This document shows positions 17,271 to 25,112 of a stretch of DNA of 64,000 nucleotides, piece by piece. The first letter of the stretch is position 1. Each line of letters opens with the position of its first letter. A program made the position numbers and the translations under genes. Source of the DNA: Archangium primigenium (GTDB lineage Bacteria; Myxococcota; Myxococcia; Myxococcales; Myxococcaceae); assembly GCF_016904885.1 (NCBI RefSeq), contig NZ_JADWYI010000001.1:5270001-5334000 (forward strand), written 5' to 3'. The notes beneath the pieces were generated by a model that was not told the DNA's origin, did no database searches, and saw nothing but the letters and a program-made list of their open reading frames with translations.

Positions 17271-18290
17271 TCAGTACACGTTGTACTTGCGGCGCAGGGC
17301 CTCGTGCTCCTCGGCGTTGCGCGAGGGGTGCAGGCGCCGCTGGGCATCGTGCAGGTAGTACCAGAACTCGTTGGCCTGGGGCTGGAGCGCGGCCTCGAGC
17401 GACGCCACCGTGGGCGAGCCGATGGGGCCGGGGGGCAGGCCCTTGCGGTGGCGCGTGTTCCAGGGGTCCGTGGTGTCGCGCAGGCGCTTGAGGAAGGCCT
17501 TGCGATCATTCCACTCCTCCAGCTCGTAGCGGGACGTGGCGTCCACGCCCAGGGGAAACCCCTTGTCGATCCGCTTCCAGAGGATGCCGGACACCACGGG
17601 GCGCTGCTCGGGCACGGGCTCCTCGCGCTCGAGCATGGAAGCCATCACCACCACGTCGTGCAGCGTGCGCCCCGTCTTGGCCAGCGCGTCCTTGCGCGGC
17701 ACGTAGAAGCGCTCGGCGAAGGTGTTCAGCTGCCGCTGGATGAGCTCCTCCACCTTGAACTCGCCCGGGATGACGCCGTAGGTCTCCGGGTAGAGGTAGC
17801 CCTCCAGGGTGCCCCGGGTGGGCAGCGGGAAGGGCGCCGTGAAGCGCTCGGGGTGGCTGGCGGCGGCCAGGTAGGCGCCCGGCTTGATGAGCTTCGCGGC
17901 GGCGAGGGCCTCGTCCGTGTCGCGCAGGCGCCAGCCCTCGATGACCACGAACGGCACGTCCTCCGGCAGGGGCGGGGCCTCGAGCGCGGCGGAGACCTCC
18001 TCCATGGTCATGGAGGGGCTGACCAGGTGCCGGCCCGCCTTGGGCGACAGTCCGCCGCGCCGGTACAGGTGCCAGCGCCACAGCCGCGCGTCGCGGATGA
18101 GCCCGCCCGAGACGAGTTGGGGCCCGAGGCCCCGGCCCGTGGTGCCCTTGGCCACGGCGAACTCCACGGCGGGAGCCCCCGGCGGGGCGACGGCCTGACG
18201 CACCCCTTGCTCCGCCCAGATGTACACACCACCCAATGCCAGGACCCCGAGCAGCAGCAGTCCACACAGCGCCAACACGAAACGCTTCAT
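17271..18290 (-). CDS. mltG: Endolytic murein transglycosylase MltG (YceG family)
   Basis: 339 aa from the ATG at 18290 (MKRFVLALCG); a GTG-type start at 18308 adds six residues before the membrane helix. One N-terminal membrane helix (residues 4-26) anchors the enzyme, with its catalytic part in the periplasm. Family motifs are clear: 'LEGYLYPETY' at about 162-171 and 'ASMLERE' at 217-223 with the catalytic Glu at about 221, then 'PLGVDATSRYEL' and 'GLPPGPIGSP'. MltG cleaves nascent glycan strands and sets their length. It lies upstream of aroG on the same strand with 75 bases between. Confidence 0.93.
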   Translation of the reverse strand: MKRFVLALCGLLLLGVLALGGVYIWAEQGVRQAVAPPGAPAVEFAVAKGTTGRGLGPQLVSGGLIRDARLWRWHLYRRGGLSPKAGRHLVSPSMTMEEVSAALEAPPLPEDVPFVVIEGWRLRDTDEALAAAKLIKPGAYLAAASHPERFTAPFPLPTRGTLEGYLYPETYGVIPGEFKVEELIQRQLNTFAERFYVPRKDALAKTGRTLHDVVVMASMLEREEPVPEQRPVVSGILWKRIDKGFPLGVDATSRYELEEWNDRKAFLKRLRDTTDPWNTRHRKGLPPGPIGSPTVASLEAALQPQANEFWYYLHDAQRRLHPSRNAEEHEALRRKYNVY

Positions 18291-18351
18291 GTCCGCGCAA
18301 GTTAGCACCGGCCCGCGCTCCCATGGCGGGCAAGCGGACGGGGGAGGGCGT

Positions 18352-19467
18352 TCAGGGCTGGCTCAGGCCCCGGCGCGTCACCAGGTACACCGCGAAGCTG
18401 CCCAGCCAGTGCCCTCCTTCATAGTGGGCGCCCGTCACCGACCGGAGCCCCGCCTCCCGGTGGCGCCGGGCCGCCGCCTCCAGCGTCCCCCGGCGCTTGT
18501 CCTGGGCGGGCAAGGCCGAGGCGATGCCCTCCAGCATCCAGGCCCGGCTCAGGTTGAGCCCATCCAGGTGCGCGAGCTTGGGATCTCCGGGGTCGGTGAC
18601 CACGGCGGGCTCCAGCCAGGCGTCCGCCTTCGGGGCGGACTTCGAGCCGACGGCCTGGGTGGGGAGGTCCGGCAGGAAGTCCTTGAGCCAGGTGGCGAAG
18701 CGCGCCGGGGGGAGCACGCGCCGCATGAGGTCCGCCTCGGCCAGGCAGGGGGAGAGGAAGTCGTGGCCCGAGGGCTCGTAGGCCAGGGGCGCCCGCCGGT
18801 CCTTCTCGTAGAAGTCCCGCGCCCGGGTCTCCACCAGGCCGCGCATGCCGTCGTCGCCCGCCCGGCGCGCCCAATCCAACACCAGGCCGAAGGCGAAGGC
18901 CGTCTGGTCGTGCTCCCCCACGCGGATGGGGCGCGAGAGCTTGGGCAGCCACTCGCGCAGGCGCTGGGCGGAGAGCGTCTCCAGGGGGGCGAGCGTGGTG
19001 ACCCAGCCGCGCGCCTGGGGGTCGTCCCACTCGCGCAGCTCCGCGGCGAGCTGCAGGAGCCACGCGAGGCCATAGGGGCGCTCGAAGGACACACGGCCCG
19101 GGGCGCCGAGGTAGCGCGTCTCGGCGGCGATGTTCTCGGGCGTCAGGCTCCGGGCCAGGGCCTCGCGGGCCTGGGCGGCGAAGGGCGCCTCCGGGTAGAC
19201 GCGCGCCAGCCGCGCCAGCAGCCAGTGGCCATGCACGGAGGAGTGCCAGTCGTAGCAGCCGTAGAAGGCGGGCGTGAGCTCCCGGGGCGGCCGGGCATCC
19301 GCGTCCCCGGCCATGACGTGGGCGATCTTGTTCGGGTACTCGCGGTGGACGCACTCGAGCGCGAGCCGCGCGAAGCGCTCCGCGGCCTCCGCGCTGAAGT
19401 CCGGAGGAGGGGCGGTCTGGGCGGTGAGGGTGCTCAAGACGAGGGCCAGCAAGGAGGTGGATGCCAT
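18352..19467 (-). CDS. DUF2891 family exported protein
   Basis: 371 aa with an N-terminal hydrophobic signal (residues 1-17, cut near AQTAPP). The body matches DUF2891: 'FARLALECVHREYPNKIAHVM', 'PAFYGCYDWHSSVHGHWLLARL', 'RPYGLAWLLQLAAELREW', 'EPSGHDFLSPCLAEADLMRRVL' and 'GGHWLGSFAVYLVTRR'. The repeated aromatic and His-containing helices suggest an alpha/alpha-barrel glycan-active fold, but no reaction is established for the family that I can state. It lies just downstream of the histidine kinase on the same strand. Confidence 0.85.
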   Translation of the reverse strand: MASTSLLALVLSTLTAQTAPPPDFSAEAAERFARLALECVHREYPNKIAHVMAGDADARPPRELTPAFYGCYDWHSSVHGHWLLARLARVYPEAPFAAQAREALARSLTPENIAAETRYLGAPGRVSFERPYGLAWLLQLAAELREWDDPQARGWVTTLAPLETLSAQRLREWLPKLSRPIRVGEHDQTAFAFGLVLDWARRAGDDGMRGLVETRARDFYEKDRRAPLAYEPSGHDFLSPCLAEADLMRRVLPPARFATWLKDFLPDLPTQAVGSKSAPKADAWLEPAVVTDPGDPKLAHLDGLNLSRAWMLEGIASALPAQDKRRGTLEAAARRHREAGLRSVTGAHYEGGHWLGSFAVYLVTRRGLSQP

Positions 19468-19478
19468 CGCCCCCGAGT

Positions 19479-21329
19479 CTAGCGGGCGGACGGCGGTTGC
19501 ATCGGCAGATCGATGGTGAAGGTGGCCCCCTGGCCAGGGCCCGGGCTGTCGCAGGTGAGGGTGCCGTCCATCTCGAGGGCGGCCAGGGCGCTCGTGTGCA
19601 GCCCGAAGCCATGGCCGTCCTTCTTGGTGGTGAAGCCCTGGGTGAAGATGCGCGGCAGGTGCTCCCGGGAGATGCCGGGGCCGTTGTCGGTCACCTGGAT
19701 GAGCAGCCGCTCCTCGGGCCGCGCGGCGATGCGCACGGTGAGTCGTTTGTCGGAGCGGGGCGTGTCGAGCAAGGCCTGGCGCGCGTTGCTCAGTAGGTTG
19801 AGCACGATCTGCAACAGCTTGTGCCGGTCCAGCATGACCTCGGGCAGCGCGTCGTACTGGCGCCGGATCTCCACGCCCGCGCGCTCGAGGGGCAGGGCGT
19901 GCAGGCGCAGGGCATCGTCGATGAGCTGGGTCACCGACACCCGCTCCACCGGGGCGGACACGCGCGCGTGCTGCTGCTGGGTGCTGATGATGGACTTCAC
20001 GTGCTCCAGCGCGTGGGCGAGCGTGTCCTGCTCGGCCAAGAGGGCGCGCTGCTCCTCGACGAGCTGGCTCGACACGGCGACGAGGTAGGCGGGCAACTGC
20101 TGGCCCCGAGGATCCCGCTCCAGGAACGCGGCGAGCGAGCCCCGGTGCGCGTGCAGCAACTCCACGGCGCGCGCCAGGCCCCCCACGCGCGAGGCGCGCA
20201 GCCGCTCGGTGACCAGGTGCACGGAGACGTTGACGCTGTTGAGCGTGTTGCCCACGTTGTGCAGCAGGCCGGTGATCGCCTCGGCCATGCCCGCCTTGCG
20301 CGAGACGTCCAGCAGGGTGCGATGCACCTCGGACAGCTTGGCCTCCGCCACCTTGCGCTCGGTGATGTTGCGGGCGAAGAGCGTGAGGCCCAGGGGCTGG
20401 CTATCCTCGCCGAACATGGGCTTGAAGGAGACCTCCACCGTCTCGTGCCGGCCGTCCGCGTGCACGAAGGTGTCCTCGCGGCGCACGCCCCGGCCACTGA
20501 ACGACTGGGCCATCATCCGGCCCAGCGCGGCGAGCTTCGCACTGCCCCGGGGAAAGAGCGGCTCGCCCGGTACGGGCTCCCGGCCCTCGCGGATCCGATA
20601 GGCCTTGCGCATCGCCGAGTTGACGACGAGCACCCGGCCCTCCACGTCGAGCGAGCACACCAGATCATCCGTGTTCTCGATGAGGGTGTGCAGCTTGTGC
20701 TCGCTCTCGCGCAGGGTGCGCAGGGCCTGCTCGCGCGCCTGATGGGCCTTGCGCCGGGCCGAGGAGTGCAGCCAGCTCACCACCCACAGGCACCCCATGC
20801 AGAAGGCCGCCGAGACGTTCATCATCCACAGGCGCACGGCCTCCGGCCCCCGCAGGTCCCCCCACAGCGTGAAGCGCAAGGGGTGGATGACGGCGATGAA
20901 CAGCGCCACGGGCAGGGTGATGAGGAGCCCGGCGCGCGGGCCGATGAGATAGACGGACAGCGCGGGCAAGAGGGTGATGGCCGCGTGGGAGGCGGACGCG
21001 GACCACTGGCTGGTGGACAGGGTGAACACCAGCATCGCCGCCATGGTCGCGCAGACGAGCGTCGCCGAGGCGTCCAGCGTGGACCTGTGGCGCAGCAGTC
21101 CCAGGGCGACGCCATTGGCGGCCAGCGACATGAGGATCACCGGGCCATGGACCCACGGCTGGGGGCTGACGGGCAGGAACAGCAGGATCATCCCGTCGAA
21201 CAGCATCAGCACGAGGGTGATGACGATGAGCAGTCGCGCGCGGCCCATCTCCTCGGGCGGCACCCGCTTGAGCTCGGGCGACAGGAAGCCGTCCATCCAA
21301 CGCCACGGCGATTGAGCGGTCTCCGGCAT
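19479..21329 (-). CDS. Membrane-bound PAS-containing sensor histidine kinase
   Basis: 616 aa from the ATG at 21329. Five or six membrane helices span about residues 28-190, then a PAS domain at about 205-330 ('HTLIENTDDLVCSLDVEGRVLVVN'). The phosphoacceptor region is the variant type 'GLLHNVGNTLNSVNVS' and not the usual HExRTPL. The ATPase part has an N box ('NLLSNARQALL'), 'DNGPGI' and 'GFTTKKDGHGFGLH'. There is no receiver domain and no adjacent response regulator, so the partner is encoded elsewhere. The gene is divergent from the DUF3592 gene across 94 bases. The signal is unknown. Confidence 0.88.
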   Translation of the reverse strand: MPETAQSPWRWMDGFLSPELKRVPPEEMGRARLLIVITLVLMLFDGMILLFLPVSPQPWVHGPVILMSLAANGVALGLLRHRSTLDASATLVCATMAAMLVFTLSTSQWSASASHAAITLLPALSVYLIGPRAGLLITLPVALFIAVIHPLRFTLWGDLRGPEAVRLWMMNVSAAFCMGCLWVVSWLHSSARRKAHQAREQALRTLRESEHKLHTLIENTDDLVCSLDVEGRVLVVNSAMRKAYRIREGREPVPGEPLFPRGSAKLAALGRMMAQSFSGRGVRREDTFVHADGRHETVEVSFKPMFGEDSQPLGLTLFARNITERKVAEAKLSEVHRTLLDVSRKAGMAEAITGLLHNVGNTLNSVNVSVHLVTERLRASRVGGLARAVELLHAHRGSLAAFLERDPRGQQLPAYLVAVSSQLVEEQRALLAEQDTLAHALEHVKSIISTQQQHARVSAPVERVSVTQLIDDALRLHALPLERAGVEIRRQYDALPEVMLDRHKLLQIVLNLLSNARQALLDTPRSDKRLTVRIAARPEERLLIQVTDNGPGISREHLPRIFTQGFTTKKDGHGFGLHTSALAALEMDGTLTCDSPGPGQGATFTIDLPMQPPSAR

Positions 21330-21423
21330 GTGTCGTTCCCGTGCCTGGCCCGGACCGCTCCGGGTCCTGGGGTGCGCGCTGTATCTGTATAGGATAGGGG
21401 GGCAAGTGCTGTATACGAGGGCC
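21330..21423. promoter_or_regulatory. Divergent promoter region, histidine kinase / DUF3592 gene
   Basis: This 94-base gap separates two diverging genes. It is locally AT-richer, with 'TATAGGATAG' near 21388 and a direct repeat of GCTGTAT at 21378-21384 and 21408-21414, 30 bases apart. The repeats could bind a shared regulator, and the TA-rich core could serve as a -10 region. This is a reading of the sequence only. Confidence 0.35.
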
Positions 21424-22188
21424 ATGCAGCTCGCCATTCCCCAGGCTCCCCGTCCGGTCCCCCTCACGCGTGTCCCCGGCGCCGTGTTCCGGCTCGTCCA
21501 GGTGGTGATCGTGGGCCTCGCGCTGATGGCCCTGGTCGTCGCGGGCACCTGGGTGGTGGGCCGCTTCCTGGTGGAGGAGCGCACCTTCCTCGCGCGGGCG
21601 CAGGAGGTCGAGGGCCAGCTCATGGCCTCCACGCTGCCGCCCAAGGACGAGCGCGAGGGCGCCGAGGCCCGGCTGGAGGTCATCTACTCGGTGGGCAAGG
21701 TGCAATACTCCGCCGCGGGCGTCCGCACGCGCGCCGAGTACGCCGAGGGAATCGGCCGCGGGGCCCGGGTGCTGCTCCTGGTGGATCCCCACGCCCCGGA
21801 CCGGCCCCGCGAGGCGGGCTACGTGCGCGAGCGCGCCCTGGGCCTGGGCCTGGTGCCCTGGGGGCTCGGACTCGGGGCGCTCGCCGCCGTGAGCCTCTTC
21901 GCCTGGGAGCTGCGGCGCACGCTGCGCGCCGAGCTGGCGCCCCTGCGCAAGGGCATGCTCGTGTGGCTCACCCCCGAGCAGCCCCTGGAGGAGTCGACCC
22001 GGGAGCGCTACTTCCCCGCCACCTACTTCAAGCAGGACCAGAAGCACTCCGTGCGGGCGCGCCTGGGGCCCCGCCGCGCCCCGGTGCGCAACGGCGACAA
22101 GGTCCTCGCCGCGGTGCTGTCCTCCCTGCCGGGGCAGGCCCGCGTCATCGACGAGGAGCTGGCCCGGCGCCTGGGGTGGGTGCGCTAG
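21424..22188 (+). CDS. DUF3592-type membrane protein
   Basis: 254 aa from the ATG at 21424. Two membrane helices flank an extracytoplasmic beta domain, the layout of DUF3592 proteins: helix 1 at about residues 25-46, beta region about 60-130 ('ARLEVIYSVGKVQYSAAGV'), helix 2 at about 138-160. A charged cytoplasmic tail of about 90 residues follows ('LTPEQPLEESTRERYFPATYFKQDQKH'). The function of the family is unknown. It is transcribed away from the kinase gene. Confidence 0.7.
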   Translation: MQLAIPQAPRPVPLTRVPGAVFRLVQVVIVGLALMALVVAGTWVVGRFLVEERTFLARAQEVEGQLMASTLPPKDEREGAEARLEVIYSVGKVQYSAAGVRTRAEYAEGIGRGARVLLLVDPHAPDRPREAGYVRERALGLGLVPWGLGLGALAAVSLFAWELRRTLRAELAPLRKGMLVWLTPEQPLEESTRERYFPATYFKQDQKHSVRARLGPRRAPVRNGDKVLAAVLSSLPGQARVIDEELARRLGWVR

Positions 22189-22271
22189 CGACTTCCGGGC
22201 CGGGCAAAAAATTGCTGGGGGTGGGGGGCCGTGACACACGTCTGTAGCCCTCGCCCTCGCCCGGAGGACCC

Positions 22272-23939
22272 GTGTCCATGCGCTCCCACCTCGCTCCGCT
22301 TCTGGCCCTGTTGCTGCCGCTCTCCGCCCAGGCCCGGAAGGATCCCGCCGAGGCCGCCTACCAGGACGCGCGCCGGTCCTATTACGTCCTCAAGGACGAC
22401 GCCGCGCGCCGCAAGCTGCGCCACCACTGGCTCAACGTGGTCCACAAGTTCGAGGCCGTGGCCCAGCAGCACCCCAAGAGCCCCCGCGCTCCGGACGCGC
22501 TGTACACCGCCGCGGATCTGCTCCACTCGCTCAGCCGCATCTCCTTCGTGGCCGAGGATCAGCAGGCCGCCATCGCCGACTACACCCGCCTGGTGGAGGG
22601 CCACCCGCGCCACCGGCTCGCCGATGACGCCGCGGCGGTGCTCGCGCGCATCTACTTCGAGCGGCTGGATCAGCCCGAGTCAGCGCGCCGGGTCATCACC
22701 CAGATGCTCTCGGCCAACCCCAAGGGGGACCGGGTGCCCGAGCTCAAGTCGCTCCTGGCCTCGCTGCCCGCCAAGGCGCCGCCCCCGGCCTCGCCCGCGC
22801 GCGTCAAGCCGCCGGTGAGCCCGCCCGCGACCGCCGTGGCGTCCGCGCCCCCGCCGACCGTCATCAAGGTGGACCTGAGCAAGCCCGAGACGTCGGCGGC
22901 CGGGGCCTCGCCCTCGCTGCTCGACGCCATCAGCCAGCAGGGCCGCGCGCCCGCGCCGCGCGGCGAGACGCCCGTGACGCCGCCGGCCCCGACGCCCGCC
23001 GCCGAGGCCGTGGCGGTGGTGGAGACGCCCGTGGCGCCCGCGGTGGAGACGCCGCCCGCCGAGGTGAAGCCGGTGGAGACCCCGCGGCCCGTGGAGCCCA
23101 AGCCCGAGCCGAGGCCCGCGCCCGCCGAGGTCCTGGCGGCGAACAAGCCCGTCACCGCGCCGGTGGACGAGCACATGGCCCAGGCGCGGCTCAAGGCCGT
23201 GGCCCGGGTGTCCAACAAGGCGGAGCTGACGCTCGCCGAGCAGCTGGGGCTCAAGGTGCGCCGGGTCGTCATCGACGCGGGCCACGGCGGCCACGACACG
23301 GGCGCCATCGGCCGCAAGGGCACCCGGGAGAAGGACGTGACGCTGGCCATCTCCCGCAAGCTCGCGCAGCAGCTGCGCGAGCAGGGCATGGAGGTGCTGC
23401 TCACGCGCGACGAGGATCGCTACCTCAAGCTGGAGGAGCGCGCCCACGTGGCCAACGAGGCGCGGGGCGACCTGTTCATCTCCATCCACTGCAACGCGGC
23501 CGAGAGCGGCAAGCTGCGCGGCATCGAGACGTACACGCTCAACACCTCGGCGGACCGCTACTCCATCCGCCTGGCGGCGCGCGAGAACGCCATGTCCGAG
23601 AAGGGCATCAGCGACCTGCAGTTCATCCTCGCGGACCTGGCCACCAAGGCCAACACCAGCGAGTCCACGCGGCTGGCCACCCAGGTGCAGAAGAACCTGG
23701 TGGGCCACCTGTCCTCGCACTACTCGGACGTGAAGAACCTGGGCACCAAGGAGGCGCTGTTCTACGTGCTGCTCGGCGCCAAGATGCCGGCCATCCTCGT
23801 GGAGACGGCCTTCCTGTCGCACGCCGAGGAGGAGAAGCGCCTGGCCTCGGAGGCGTACCAGGACGAGGTGGCCAAGGCGATCGCCCAGGGCGTGCTGGGC
23901 TTCGTGGGCGGCCGCGGCCCCGTGGCCAAGGCCCCCTGA
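22272..23939 (+). CDS. Periplasmic N-acetylmuramoyl-L-alanine amidase (AmiC-like, Amidase_3)
   Basis: 555 aa. GTG at 22272 is in frame two codons before an ATG at 22278; either could start. A signal peptide (about 1-21, ending SAQA) is followed by a helical TPR-like region to about residue 165, then a Pro/Ala/Glu-rich linker to about 310. The C-terminal catalytic domain carries the Amidase_3 zinc ligands: 'IDAGHGGHDTGAIG', the Glu of 'REKDVTLAI', 'ISIHCNAA', and the Glu of 'ILVETAFLSH'. It cleaves the bond between MurNAc and the stem peptide, for cell separation. No AMIN domain was recognised; the helical N-terminus may replace it. Confidence 0.92.
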   Translation: MSMRSHLAPLLALLLPLSAQARKDPAEAAYQDARRSYYVLKDDAARRKLRHHWLNVVHKFEAVAQQHPKSPRAPDALYTAADLLHSLSRISFVAEDQQAAIADYTRLVEGHPRHRLADDAAAVLARIYFERLDQPESARRVITQMLSANPKGDRVPELKSLLASLPAKAPPPASPARVKPPVSPPATAVASAPPPTVIKVDLSKPETSAAGASPSLLDAISQQGRAPAPRGETPVTPPAPTPAAEAVAVVETPVAPAVETPPAEVKPVETPRPVEPKPEPRPAPAEVLAANKPVTAPVDEHMAQARLKAVARVSNKAELTLAEQLGLKVRRVVIDAGHGGHDTGAIGRKGTREKDVTLAISRKLAQQLREQGMEVLLTRDEDRYLKLEERAHVANEARGDLFISIHCNAAESGKLRGIETYTLNTSADRYSIRLAARENAMSEKGISDLQFILADLATKANTSESTRLATQVQKNLVGHLSSHYSDVKNLGTKEALFYVLLGAKMPAILVETAFLSHAEEEKRLASEAYQDEVAKAIAQGVLGFVGGRGPVAKAP

Positions 23940-23943
23940 GACG

Positions 23944-24933
23944 TCAGACCGGCGTGGGGCGCTCGGGCAGGAGCATCCGCAGCAGCTCCGCCTCGCGCTC
24001 CCAGTCACCCGCCTCCGCGTTGTGCCAGAACGGCCCGGTGAAGAGCACCCCCCGGGCTCCCTGAATGCACCAGCGCAGCTCCGCCCACGTGCGGGTGGGG
24101 CGCTCGGTCTGGAGGCAGTCCTTCACCGTCTGGACGGGGAGCCCGAGGAACCGGGACGCGAGCCGCAGCCGCGTGTCCCACCAGAGCGTGTCCTCGGGCC
24201 GCTCCTCGATGAGCAGCACGCGCGCCTCGGGCATCGCCGCGAGCAGATCGCCCAGGAAGGCCTCGCGCTGCGCCACGGGCGGGCCGTCGACGAGGGCAGA
24301 CGCGTGTTCGGGGACCGTGGCCTGGTCGAGCAGATAGACTTCATCGAACAGGTGCGGCGCGGTGTTGCCCATGACGTGCTTGGGCTGGAGCCACTCCCGG
24401 GCGGTGCCTTCGCCCCAGGCGAGCGCGAGCAGGCCCGCGATCCGACCCCAGGAGCTGCCCGACGGCGCCCGGTAGTAGTCATTGGGGTAGCGCTGGAAGG
24501 GGACCTCGCTCCAGGCGGGAATCCCCAGGGCCTCCGCCGCGAGTTGCACGGGCGCCTCCACGAGCCAGAGGGCCTGGAGCAGCAAGGCCTCGAGCAAGAA
24601 CTCCGGGCTGTCCAGGCCGTAGTGGGGGCCGGTGGTGAGCACCACCACGGGCGCCCGGGGATTGCCCAGCCCCACCGACCAGGGGTTGAGCAGCTCCAGA
24701 TGGCCCCCGCCGCGAGCGAAGGGCGCCTGGGGAATCTGGAGGTCCTGGGCGGACAGGTGGCCGGTCCGAAAGACGCGCTCCAGGGCCTGGGACACGGCGC
24801 GTGCCACCTCCCGAAACGCCAGGTCCTGGGGGGACCGGGAGGCGTGACGGCTCCGCTCCTGGAGGTGCGCCGAGTACCGACGGGCACCGGCCTCGACCAC
24901 GGAGAGATACGAGGGCCCGCGTCCGCCATCCAT
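23944..24933 (-). CDS. Conserved-looking protein of unknown function
   Basis: 329 aa with good codon bias, convergent with the amidase gene with four bases between. No signal peptide or membrane helix. It has a mixed alpha/beta look: 'RAPVVVLTTGPHYGLDSPEFLLEALLLQALWLVEAPVQ', 'HLFDEVYLLDQATVP', 'ARVLLIEERPEDTLWWDTR' and 'GARGVLFTGPFWHNA', which may be strands of a Rossmann-like core. I do not recognise the family. Confidence 0.7.
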   Translation of the reverse strand: MDGGRGPSYLSVVEAGARRYSAHLQERSRHASRSPQDLAFREVARAVSQALERVFRTGHLSAQDLQIPQAPFARGGGHLELLNPWSVGLGNPRAPVVVLTTGPHYGLDSPEFLLEALLLQALWLVEAPVQLAAEALGIPAWSEVPFQRYPNDYYRAPSGSSWGRIAGLLALAWGEGTAREWLQPKHVMGNTAPHLFDEVYLLDQATVPEHASALVDGPPVAQREAFLGDLLAAMPEARVLLIEERPEDTLWWDTRLRLASRFLGLPVQTVKDCLQTERPTRTWAELRWCIQGARGVLFTGPFWHNAEAGDWEREAELLRMLLPERPTPV

Positions 24934-25112
24934 GCGCGGACGATAGGGGATTTGTCGTCTCGGCAGGGCACCCCGCCGGAGGGGCGAGCAGGTAGGCGGG
25001 GAATCCCTGGAATGTCAGATATCAGGCCTACACTCGAAGTACATGCCCCCACACATTCGACTCCGAATCACTGGAGCCGCCCTGGAGGGCGGTGCAGCGG
25101 AGGGTGGAAGCC

